From positions 29,510 to 93,509 of the IMG/VR virus record IMGVR_UViG_3300030451_006341: a stretch of DNA of 64,000 bases; one strand, 5' to 3'. Of this stretch, positions 1 to 6,850 are shown piece after piece. The DNA comes from a virus. The notes beneath the pieces were generated by a model that was not told the origin of the DNA, made no database searches, and was given only the letters and a program-made list of their open reading frames with translations. The position numbers were made by a program, and so were the translations under genes. Numbering within the stretch: position 1 is the stretch's first letter; each line of letters begins with the position of its first letter.

Positions 1-331
1 TTACAAATTCTTCGGGTAGTTCAAGTCTTGGCGAGTCTTCTGTATGCTGTGATTCAGCAAATAAATCAGCAAATCTTTCAAGATCGGACCTGTTCGTAAT
101 TGAGTCCCATGCTTGTAGTTGTGTAAACGAACCAAAACGCCTAATAGCGCGCCTAATATTACGACCCCGATAATCACAAATCCAACACTTATAAACATTT
201 TTATTGAGATTAACAGAGAACTTATGTTTTCTGTGGCCGCACGAAGGACACCTAAAAAGAAGTTCGTTACCCTTGTCATGATATGTGCCAAAAGTTTCAT
301 GTAATATTTTTTTTGCTTCTTTCTTGTTCAT
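1..331 (-). CDS. gp61: DNA primase, gp61-like, N-terminal part (cut by left edge)
   Basis: This is the start of a DNA primase that would make RNA primers for lagging-strand synthesis with a replicative helicase. The frame from ATG at 331 stays open to base 1 (110 codons). Its first 60 residues form a zinc-binding domain with pairs C28/C31 (CPSC) and C49/C52 (CWIC), followed by a basic stretch (RGRNIRRAIRRFG). This is the layout of T4 gp61 and DnaG-type zinc domains. A GAGGG ribosome site lies just upstream, and the gene has its own TTGACA/TATAAT promoter behind the FKBP terminator. The catalytic TOPRIM part lies outside the window. A shorter reading frame covering 1 to 300 in another phase is a shadow of this gene. 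Confidence 0.85.
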   Translation of the reverse strand, partial: MNKKEAKKILHETFGTYHDKGNELLFRCPSCGHRKHKFSVNLNKNVYKCWICDYRGRNIRRAIRRFGSFTQLQAWDSITNRSDLERFADLFAESQHTEDSPRLELPEEFV

Positions 332-341
332 GAGCCCTCAT

Positions 342-368
342 ATTATAACAACAAGAAGTGTTTGTCAA
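342..368 (-). promoter_or_regulatory. Sigma70-like promoter of the primase gene
   Basis: On the minus strand a perfect TTGACA (363-368) and a perfect TATAAT (342-347) are separated by 15 bases, two short of the ideal 17. The -35 box begins directly after the T-run of the FKBP terminator, and the primase ATG is 10 bases past the -10 box. Confidence 0.6.
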
Positions 369-370
369 GT

Positions 371-392
371 AAAAACCCCGCCGAAGCGGGGA
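371..392 (-). terminator. Rho-independent terminator after FKBP gene
   Basis: Read on the minus strand, CCCCGC-TTCG-GCGGGG forms a six-pair GC stem with a stable UUCG tetraloop and is followed by TTTTT. It starts a few bases after the FKBP stop codon. Confidence 0.9.
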
Positions 393-396
393 TTTT

Positions 397-945
397 TTAT
401 GCAGAAAGTGCTTCGATAATTTGCGCTTTAGTAGAGCGTGTATTTACGTTTAGTCCTTGGGACTTTGCAATCTCAAGCAATTCGGCTTTTTTCATTTTTG
501 GTGTCCAATTAGCCATTACTGGATGCGCTTCCATCAATTCAACTTCGAAAGTTAAATTTTCTCCTGCGAGTGGGTGATTAAAATCAAGAGTAATGGTGTC
601 ATCTTGCGTAGATAAAATTTTAGCAACAAATGGACCATCAGGTGTTTGTCCTCTGATAATTTCACCAACTACAAATTCAAACCCAGGCTCAAATGAACTA
701 CGAGGAACATTTTGAACTGCTTCTTCATTACGAGGGCCATACGCTTGATTTGCTTCAAGAGTAAATGTTTTAGATTCTCCAACGGTCATGCCAACAATCG
801 CGTTATTAAAACCTTCAATCATGTTACCAGACCCTAAAGTAAAGTCAAGTGTCTGTCCTCGGACCCTTGAATTATCAAACTCTGTGCCATCCTCTAATGT
901 GCCTCTGTAGTGGACACTCACTTTTTGACCGTTGGTAGTTGTCAT
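397..945 (-). CDS. FKBP/SlyD-type peptidyl-prolyl isomerase with SAP-like C-terminal domain
   Basis: A 182-residue prolyl cis-trans isomerase, expected to speed folding of phage or host proteins. Residues 5-70 are an FKBP domain (VHYRGTLEDGTEFDNS, and IEGFNNAIVGMTVGE near 43-57). The part after residue 70 has the SlyD-type flap insert, and residues 121-137 carry the SlyD signature DFNHPLAGENLTFEVEL. There is no His-rich metal-binding tail. Instead residues about 148-180 (KKAELLEIAKSQGLN...TKAQIIEAL) resemble a SAP or Rho-N-like helix-extended-helix nucleic-acid-binding motif. The gene stands alone between its own promoter and terminator, next to hsp20. A GGAG ribosome site precedes ATG 945. 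The FKBP call is strong; the SAP call is by pattern only. Confidence 0.9.
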   Translation of the reverse strand: MTTTNGQKVSVHYRGTLEDGTEFDNSRVRGQTLDFTLGSGNMIEGFNNAIVGMTVGESKTFTLEANQAYGPRNEEAVQNVPRSSFEPGFEFVVGEIIRGQTPDGPFVAKILSTQDDTITLDFNHPLAGENLTFEVELMEAHPVMANWTPKMKKAELLEIAKSQGLNVNTRSTKAQIIEALSA

Positions 946-971
946 GTTATCTCCTTGTATATGACTTTAAT

Positions 972-1000
972 AATATATCATTTTGTTTTCTACTTGTCAA
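972..1000 (-). promoter_or_regulatory. Sigma70-like promoter of the FKBP gene
   Basis: TTGACA at 995-1000 and TATATT at 972-977 on the minus strand are separated by an ideal 17 bases. The -35 box directly follows the T-run of the Hsp20 terminator, in the same TTTTTACTTGACAA context as the primase promoter. Confidence 0.7.
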
Positions 1001-1002
1001 GT

Positions 1003-1027
1003 AAAAAATGCCCCCCTTTCGGGGGGC
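1003..1027 (-). terminator. Rho-independent terminator after hsp20
   Basis: On the minus strand GCCCCCC-GAAA-GGGGGGC makes a seven-pair stem with a GNRA loop, followed by ATTTTTT. It starts 7 bases after the hsp20 stop. Confidence 0.9.
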
Positions 1028-1034
1028 CTGTGTA

Positions 1035-1520
1035 TCATTGAATTTCAATCTTGCGCACTTCGGGCACCGTGTTCGTTGGTTGTACCTTCGGAAGTGTAAT
1101 AGTTAAAATTCCATTTTCAAACGCTCCACTAATGTAGTCTTCGACCAGATTCTCCCCAAGTCGAAATGAGCGGGCAAATGCGGAGCGCTTTACTTCACGT
1201 TTTACATATTGTGAATCTTCTACATCTGCGCGCTGGTTGCTCTCGGCTTTAATCGTCAGTACGCCGTCCACAACTTCTACGGTCACGTCATCTTTTGTCA
1301 GCCCAGGAATTGCGGCTTCAATCTCGACGCGATCATCAAAATTCAACACATTGCACTTTGGATATGATCCTTGTGCAAAAAAATTATCTCCAAATTCTTG
1401 ATGGATTGATGGGAACATGTCTCCCATTAAATTGTTAAAGATCTCATCAAATGGAGTCAAGAACTCTCGCTTTGACATGTTGCGCGCAGGAAGCGCGTTT
1501 CTACGAATTAAATTTGGCAT
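1035..1520 (-). CDS. hsp20: Small heat-shock protein Hsp20 (alpha-crystallin family)
   Basis: A 161-residue holdase chaperone, likely a cytosolic oligomer binding unfolding proteins during infection. The alpha-crystallin domain covers about residues 52-147 (VEIEAAIPGLTKDDVTVEV, then NGILTITLP at 136-144). The C-terminus carries the I-x-I motif (IEI, 158-160) that links subunits. Hsp20 genes are common in T4-like cyanophages, and this one has their usual length. The gene has a promoter that starts inside the end of the RuvC-like gene, an untranslated leader of roughly 60 bases, an AAAGGAG ribosome site, and its own terminator. It forms a chaperone pair with the FKBP gene downstream. Confidence 0.95.
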   Translation of the reverse strand: MPNLIRRNALPARNMSKREFLTPFDEIFNNLMGDMFPSIHQEFGDNFFAQGSYPKCNVLNFDDRVEIEAAIPGLTKDDVTVEVVDGVLTIKAESNQRADVEDSQYVKREVKRSAFARSFRLGENLVEDYISGAFENGILTITLPKVQPTNTVPEVRKIEIQ

Positions 1521-1586
1521 TTTATTTCTCCTTTTATCTGTTTAGCATAAAATGACGAACAGGTGCAGTACTCTGCTCGCTCTATA

Positions 1587-1614
1587 AATATAACCTTTTT
1601 TTAAATAATGTCAA
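1587..1614 (-). promoter_or_regulatory. Sigma70-like promoter of hsp20
   Basis: TTGACA (1609-1614) overlaps the stop codon of the RuvC-like gene. TATATT (1587-1592) follows after 16 bases on the minus strand. It is the third TTGACA promoter in 1.3 kb. No such promoter was noticed elsewhere in the window. Confidence 0.55.
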
Positions 1615-2186
1615 GCTTTTTCTTGATTATTTTGCTCTAATTGCCACCCAGCTTTTGCAATTACTATTGCATCAGCCCTGTCAAACGATTCTGGTTTTGG
1701 ATTTCCATGCTTGGTATATTCTATTTTAAATGCTGGTTCTGTTTTTAGCAAATGTTCTAATACTACCTGCTTGGCTTTTTGTCCTCTAGGTACCTTAATT
1801 CCTGCCTGTTTACGTGCAGATGTAGCGCCAATAAACTCTGGGCGTATTTCAAATAATTCAAATACAAGCCATGATACTATACCATTAAATCTTGTTAGAG
1901 TAGACAATGTTTTTGCTGACGATTTTCCACCCATGAACATGTGTAATGATTGTTCTATATAAATATGTTTTATTGGGAACTGAGAATTACCTATTCTCAT
2001 AGCTCCTTCATCATTATTACATTGATACATCTCGTATAAATCAAGTAATTTTTCTTTTATTGCAATTGTTTTGTCAAATATATTTTTATATTTTCTTAAA
2101 TCAATTGAGTCATAATAAACAAGTTGCCCTTCAGCAACAACCGCAAAACCAGTTATGCTGGTGCTAATATCAATTCCTAAAATCAT
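1611..2186 (-). CDS. RuvC-like Holliday-junction resolvase/nuclease
   Basis: A 191-residue RNase H-fold nuclease, expected to cut branched DNA during recombination-dependent replication and packaging. The acidic active-site residues of RuvC are in place: D6 in MILGIDIS, E78 in HIYIEQS, and D169/D172 in the C-terminal FDRADAIVIA helix. T4 itself uses endonuclease VII for this job, so the gene is a functional replacement. It follows the 470-residue virion protein by 12 bases. No clear ribosome site precedes the ATG, and a TATAAT sits 7 bases upstream of it. Confidence 0.8.
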   Translation of the reverse strand: MILGIDISTSITGFAVVAEGQLVYYDSIDLRKYKNIFDKTIAIKEKLLDLYEMYQCNNDEGAMRIGNSQFPIKHIYIEQSLHMFMGGKSSAKTLSTLTRFNGIVSWLVFELFEIRPEFIGATSARKQAGIKVPRGQKAKQVVLEHLLKTEPAFKIEYTKHGNPKPESFDRADAIVIAKAGWQLEQNNQEKA

Positions 2187-2198
2187 AATGTTATTATA

Positions 2199-3611
2199 CT
2201 ATATGTCTATCTTAATTTTAAACGAAATATCATCAGTATCGTTTTTTAATATTGGTCTCGATAGGGTTGCTAAGCCAATTAAGTTTTTATACTGGTCATA
2301 CACTCCTATTCTAGATATAAACACTTGTCTTTTAAATGGTGCTGCATAATCTGAATAGCTTGAGCTAACTATATTTTTTATTAAAATGTCATTTTTTTGC
2401 TCATATACATGTGAAGATGTGTGCTCAATTCTTTGTTGACCTTTCTGAATATATGTTGGATTGTTTGAATAATTTGCCTGACCACGATTTGCATGAGCAA
2501 ACATAGTCATAACTTGAGTCTCAGTGTGTCCGTCAAAAGACATATCAAATGAAGCGCTCCTAAATGTAGAAACTGTATTAGTTGACCCTGTGCTATCATG
2601 CATACCCGCACCATAATAAATCCATCTTGGCTTATCAGAAGTTGTAGAATCACCTATAAAACCAAAGTCTTGAGTATTGAGAGACCAGCTACCAGTCAAC
2701 AAGACAATGCCTTCATCGTACAATGCTACTCCAGCAACTGAGCCTGTGCCTGTAGAGCCTGGTGGTCCAACTTGCACCAACTCTCCATTTTGTTTATAGT
2801 CTTTTAGTTCACCCACCATTGAGCCACTAATGTAAAATCTTAAGGAAATTGAACCAGGATTAATTTTTGTGCCGTAAAATATTGATGGAATAGAAATTAA
2901 ATTTAAAGTTTGTTCATTTTTATTTCCAAGCGAAGACGAAACTACATGTGCTCTACTTCTATATCCATAGTAATTTAATCGATTTCTTAATGCTACGTAA
3001 TGAGCATTATACCTACCATCAGACGCCGATGGGTGAGTAATATATTCACGAGATACACTGGCTGATAACGGATAAACGGCAGTTAAAACATCGCCATATT
3101 TAAACGCCGTTGAGTAATCAACACTAGTTACTGTTTTCCATGATGAGCGGGCACCGTTTTTAGTAATGTATGGATAGATGATACCCAAATCTTGAACAAA
3201 ATCAATGGGAGTACCTAAAGAATCATAAAAATCTTTTCTATTTGAATAAGTTGTGACGTTTACAAAGTCGCCGTCTTTTTCAGCATTTAAGCCTGTAAAG
3301 CTACCAACTATTCTATCAGTTTGTAAGTACGGTCTATCAATGTTATATTCATATAAACTTACATGACCTGAACCTATGTTTCTTACATTTTTAAAAGTAT
3401 TAGTGTTTGTTACCGTGGCGCCTTTATTAAACTCTGCAGCATCTGGTGGCACTTGTGGAATATTTACGTTACCAGCTACATTACGAACACCGTCTTGCTC
3501 TGGCACATTGTTATAGTAAACTTTTCCTTCATGCACATAAAAGCTTACTTTTGGAAAAGATCTTACAGTATTTGTAAAGAAATCATTTTTTCCAAATTTC
3601 CTAAAAGACAT
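2199..3611 (-). CDS. Virion structural protein (tail/fibre-associated), C-terminal paralogue of its neighbour
   Basis: A 470-residue protein, rich in Ser, Thr, Tyr and Asn, with no membrane segment and no enzyme motif. Function is not recognised. The last 100 residues carry YSNNPTYI and a closing strand pattern (RIGVYDQYKNLIGLATLSRP...ISFKIKIDI) that matches the end of the next protein upstream (YSSNPTYL; TVGLYSAANELLATAKLSEP...LILRVRLDY). The two are likely tandem duplicates with a shared C-terminal domain. It is the last gene of the late virion block. A GGAG ribosome site precedes ATG 3611. Confidence 0.7.
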   Translation of the reverse strand: MSFRKFGKNDFFTNTVRSFPKVSFYVHEGKVYYNNVPEQDGVRNVAGNVNIPQVPPDAAEFNKGATVTNTNTFKNVRNIGSGHVSLYEYNIDRPYLQTDRIVGSFTGLNAEKDGDFVNVTTYSNRKDFYDSLGTPIDFVQDLGIIYPYITKNGARSSWKTVTSVDYSTAFKYGDVLTAVYPLSASVSREYITHPSASDGRYNAHYVALRNRLNYYGYRSRAHVVSSSLGNKNEQTLNLISIPSIFYGTKINPGSISLRFYISGSMVGELKDYKQNGELVQVGPPGSTGTGSVAGVALYDEGIVLLTGSWSLNTQDFGFIGDSTTSDKPRWIYYGAGMHDSTGSTNTVSTFRSASFDMSFDGHTETQVMTMFAHANRGQANYSNNPTYIQKGQQRIEHTSSHVYEQKNDILIKNIVSSSYSDYAAPFKRQVFISRIGVYDQYKNLIGLATLSRPILKNDTDDISFKIKIDI

Positions 3612-3641
3612 ACACTATCTCCAGTATTAATTAGCACAATA

Positions 3642-4718
3642 CTAATAATCTAGTCTAACACGGAGTATCAATTCGTTGCTTGGATCTTTCTTGAGTGGTT
3701 CTGATAGTTTTGCAGTTGCCAATAATTCATTAGCCGCACTGTAAAGGCCAACTGTTGTAATATATGAAACAGGTGGATCAGTTGCTACTTCTTTTACAAC
3801 AATTTTTGAACCACTTAGGTATGTTGGATTGGAGCTATAATTATACTTATTGTGTGGCACACGACAGAAATAAATCTTAGAGTTGATTTCAGTTGTATTG
3901 TTGAATGATAAGTTTTGAATTCTGTGCCTAAATGCATCACATGCGCCGCTTATTGATGATGACGCTAAAGTTTGCAACGCAGTTCTATCAGAATCAGTAG
4001 CAGATAAGCCATATACTGAACCACTTTGAAAATCAGATACACCACCAAAAACTGATGAGCTAAGAACCGCGATTCCTGCTTGATAGAATATAACTCCGTG
4101 GGATACTGTGTGGCCTCCCGTACTGCTAGACAGAATTAATTCTCCATAATCTCCACCAACTGTGTTAGTAGTACCAGCAGTTGCGGATGAGGAAATATCA
4201 AAAAGTGTTCTAGTACCTGCAAATGGGGCAGCGTGTGAGCCTGTACCTAGTGTAATACTAAACGATCCTTTTTTGATTTGATCTTTTGTTAATAATCTTG
4301 AAAAATTTATGAAGAAACAATTTAACATAGAGCCAGTTGAGTCTAACGTTAAATCATTTTCAAATTTTCTAACACCATCGGTAGTTGAGCCCGTGTACCC
4401 TAATAGTGTTTGAGCAAACTGATTATAAAGATTGATTTTTTTAGAGTTTTGCGTAGTGCTAGAACCTGAAAGTGTGCTTGTTTCATCAAACCCAATTGTT
4501 AAATCAAAAATATGGTTGGCCGATGAGCTTAAATATGGGTAGTCATAAACAGACTGAAACATTCCGTGAGAATAATTCTTTATATTTTCATCATTCGGAA
4601 AAGTTCCATACGTTCCACTAACAATGGTTCCAGTCAAAGGAATTACTTCGTGCAAAAGCGTTCTTGTTGTTGTGATGTCTGAATTAATGTCTAAATTTTC
4701 ATAATTTTTTACGGGCAT
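3642..4718 (-). CDS. Virion structural protein, C-terminal paralogue of the 470-residue protein
   Basis: A 358-residue protein of unknown exact role, very rich in Ser, Thr and Gly, as is usual for beta-rich fibre or tail-surface proteins. It shares the C-terminal module (YSSNPTYL, then the TVGLYSAANELLATAKLSEP stretch) with the protein encoded at 2199-3611. A GGAG ribosome site precedes ATG 4718, 15 bases after the stop of the gene upstream. It could be a tail-sheath accessory, neck or fibre protein; the sequence does not decide. Confidence 0.7.
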   Translation of the reverse strand: MPVKNYENLDINSDITTTRTLLHEVIPLTGTIVSGTYGTFPNDENIKNYSHGMFQSVYDYPYLSSSANHIFDLTIGFDETSTLSGSSTTQNSKKINLYNQFAQTLLGYTGSTTDGVRKFENDLTLDSTGSMLNCFFINFSRLLTKDQIKKGSFSITLGTGSHAAPFAGTRTLFDISSSATAGTTNTVGGDYGELILSSSTGGHTVSHGVIFYQAGIAVLSSSVFGGVSDFQSGSVYGLSATDSDRTALQTLASSSISGACDAFRHRIQNLSFNNTTEINSKIYFCRVPHNKYNYSSNPTYLSGSKIVVKEVATDPPVSYITTVGLYSAANELLATAKLSEPLKKDPSNELILRVRLDY

Positions 4719-4733
4719 TTATTTTCTCCAATT

Positions 4734-5747
4734 TTAGCCGCTGGCATATCTAATAAGTCTTATTGGTAATTGAGTTACTACAGTAGAATTGTTTCCAATT
4801 ACATTTATAGTGGTATCAATATAATCATACAAAACGCCGTCACCATAAACATTTTGTGATACTTTACCACTTCTATTGTATTCTTCTGGCCTTGTTGCTG
4901 TCGATATGCTTCTTAGTGAATCAATAATGTTAACATTAAAGCACGCAAAAACACCTCGGGGGCCACTGATTATTGAATGATCTATACGATCAACCGTTGG
5001 TGCATATAATAGATTTTGAGCAGTTGTAATCATATAGTTGCTATAGTTAACAAGCCCAGCAGATACACCACCTGCTGGCACTGTTGTTTCTGAATTAAAT
5101 GCAGGAATTGTAGATTCAGTTGATGTTGCACCTGCAGAAAAAGTTCTACGATCAATGTGCATACCGTTAAAAAATCTGTTGTCCGCTTGCACAGTCATAG
5201 TAGTGTCGATTAAATCATTTCCAACTAAATATGTATTTCTATTTGTAGAATTAGCTGCTAACTCAGTTGTATCAAGACCAGTTTCAAGGTAAATAACTTT
5301 TGCATCATCGCCAGTAGAAAGAGCATTTGCTTTGCCAATAAATTTGCTTGCGGTACCGCCACCTAAAGAAGTGAGTAATTTTGTAGCTGTTTCAGCGTTA
5401 ACAGCAAATGTTAAAACTCCATCTCTTGGCGTAACACAATGTGTAATTTTTGTATTTAATCTAATATCTGGCATATATAAAAGGTCGCGTCTTGTGATTG
5501 ATAAAAGACCATAATTGATGGCAGAGTTTTGAGCGGTAACAGCTTCAAAAACTGGTGTTTGTAAAATTTCTAAATCGTAATATGCAGATCCTGATGCATG
5601 TTCCTTGTTGTATAGCCTGTAATCAATCTCGTCATCACCTAAAGCAAATTTAACGATATTAAAATTACCGTTTGCCATTCTACGGCGGCCTACTTCTGTC
5701 AAAACTGCATCAAGTATTATGTCGCCAGAGTTATCTAAAAAAGCCAT
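4734..5747 (-). CDS. Virion structural protein with ALT-x-x-GR N-terminal module (copy 1)
   Basis: A 337-residue protein paralogous along its full length to the next one (5809-6825). Both begin MAF-D-GxIIxDAxLTxxGRxxMAxGxF, continue VKFALGDDEI, and end GxLYDxIDTTI...IRLIRYASG (or IPLRIVRYVEG). Proteins with this N-terminus are familiar as virion proteins of marine T4-like phages, but the function is unknown. A GAGGAAA ribosome site and a candidate late-promoter motif lie upstream. Confidence 0.75.
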   Translation of the reverse strand: MAFLDNSGDIILDAVLTEVGRRRMANGNFNIVKFALGDDEIDYRLYNKEHASGSAYYDLEILQTPVFEAVTAQNSAINYGLLSITRRDLLYMPDIRLNTKITHCVTPRDGVLTFAVNAETATKLLTSLGGGTASKFIGKANALSTGDDAKVIYLETGLDTTELAANSTNRNTYLVGNDLIDTTMTVQADNRFFNGMHIDRRTFSAGATSTESTIPAFNSETTVPAGGVSAGLVNYSNYMITTAQNLLYAPTVDRIDHSIISGPRGVFACFNVNIIDSLRSISTATRPEEYNRSGKVSQNVYGDGVLYDYIDTTINVIGNNSTVVTQLPIRLIRYASG

Positions 5748-5767
5748 TTAATTTCCTCTCTCTTTCA

Positions 5768-5773
5768 TAAATA
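5768..5773 (-). promoter_or_regulatory. Candidate late-promoter motif CTATTTAT
   Basis: The minus strand reads AACTATTTATGAAAG with TATTTA ending 20 bases before the ATG at 5747. The same heptamer occurs at matching distance before four other virion genes. Confidence 0.35.
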
Positions 5774-5808
5774 GTTTGTTTTTTGTTTGTCGACACCATA
5801 AAATATAA

Positions 5809-6825
5809 TTACCCTTCAACATATCTTACAATCCTAAGTGGTATCGAAAGTCTATAATTTGTTGAAAGTCCTTGTATGTAAATAGTTGTATCAATAAAAT
5901 CGTATAAATTACCACTACCAAACAAGTCATTACTTGTATTACCTAAAAAAGAATACCTATGATTTCCATCACCAGTTGGTTCGTTTAACAATTCAGGTAT
6001 TAGCTCAAAATTTAAACCAGCTATTGAAGCACGAGGGCCATCAAATGCAGAATATTTTTCACTGTGAGCAGCACTGGAGTACTGATATATTTTATTGTCG
6101 GTCATAGTTATTTTATACACTTCATAAGTGTCGTCTATCTTAGGTAATGATATTTTAATAGCTTTTTGTAGTGGGCCAAAATTTTGTTTTAAATTATTAT
6201 TTGCGTCGTTTTTAAAAATTGAATTTGATGGAGACACTAATAAATTTTTAATTAGTTTTGAATCAGCATACGCCAAAACATATTTGTCATATAACCCTAA
6301 ATTTAAAATATAAGTATTTTTGTTTTCTACAGTGGGCACAAGTTCTGCCGCTACAAACTCTGAGGGTATTTCAATTCCTGATTCTATTAAAATTTTATTT
6401 TGTTCATAGTTGGCTTGATTAAGAATTTTATTTGAATCCTGTAAGTCTTCCTTTAATTTTCTTGTCGTAGTCTTGTTTACGGACAAATAATAATATCCAT
6501 CGCTATGTTGTTTTACTGACGAATCTACCTTGTCATTAGTTTTTAATATTGGTATGTATAAAATATCTGGTCTTCTCAAATTTAAAAGTCCGTGTGTTAT
6601 ATTAGCTTCCTGCGAACCAAATGCTTCCAAAACAGGCGGCAATAATGAATCATCAATTGTAGCACTACTTGTGCCCGAAGCTTTTGTTACAAATTCATAA
6701 TTAATTTCGTCGTCACCAAGGGCAAACTTGACAACTTTAAATTTTCCTTGAGCCATGTATTTTCTACCTAGATCAGTTAAAGCTGCGTCAATTATAATCC
6801 CGCCTGCGCTATCTTGAAATGCCAT
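5809..6825 (-). CDS. Virion structural protein with ALT-x-x-GR N-terminal module (copy 2)
   Basis: A 338-residue tandem paralogue of the protein at 4734-5747, of nearly equal length and sharing the N-terminal (DAALTDLGRKYMAQGKF, VKFALGDDEINYE) and C-terminal (LYDFIDTTIYI, LRIVRYVEG) blocks, with a diverged middle. The N-terminal module also appears in the protein at 16439-17503. The duplication suggests two related subunits at one site of the virion. The ribosome site is weak (AGGG 9 bases before ATG 6825). Function is not known. Confidence 0.75.
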   Translation of the reverse strand: MAFQDSAGGIIIDAALTDLGRKYMAQGKFKVVKFALGDDEINYEFVTKASGTSSATIDDSLLPPVLEAFGSQEANITHGLLNLRRPDILYIPILKTNDKVDSSVKQHSDGYYYLSVNKTTTRKLKEDLQDSNKILNQANYEQNKILIESGIEIPSEFVAAELVPTVENKNTYILNLGLYDKYVLAYADSKLIKNLLVSPSNSIFKNDANNNLKQNFGPLQKAIKISLPKIDDTYEVYKITMTDNKIYQYSSAAHSEKYSAFDGPRASIAGLNFELIPELLNEPTGDGNHRYSFLGNTSNDLFGSGNLYDFIDTTIYIQGLSTNYRLSIPLRIVRYVEG

Positions 6826-6850
6826 ATTGTTTTACCCTAAAATATACTTA

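Noticed and set aside
1-300. A 99-residue frame starting at 300 with a hydrophobic stretch
   Set aside because: It is a shadow of the primase gene. The other phase (start 331) has a zinc-binding Cys pattern, a ribosome site and a promoter.
1583-1590. TATAAATA on the plus strand, identical to the T4 late promoter
   Set aside because: It points away from hsp20 and no plus-strand gene follows. The same octamer at 31953-31960 is also on the wrong strand for transcription of gp25.
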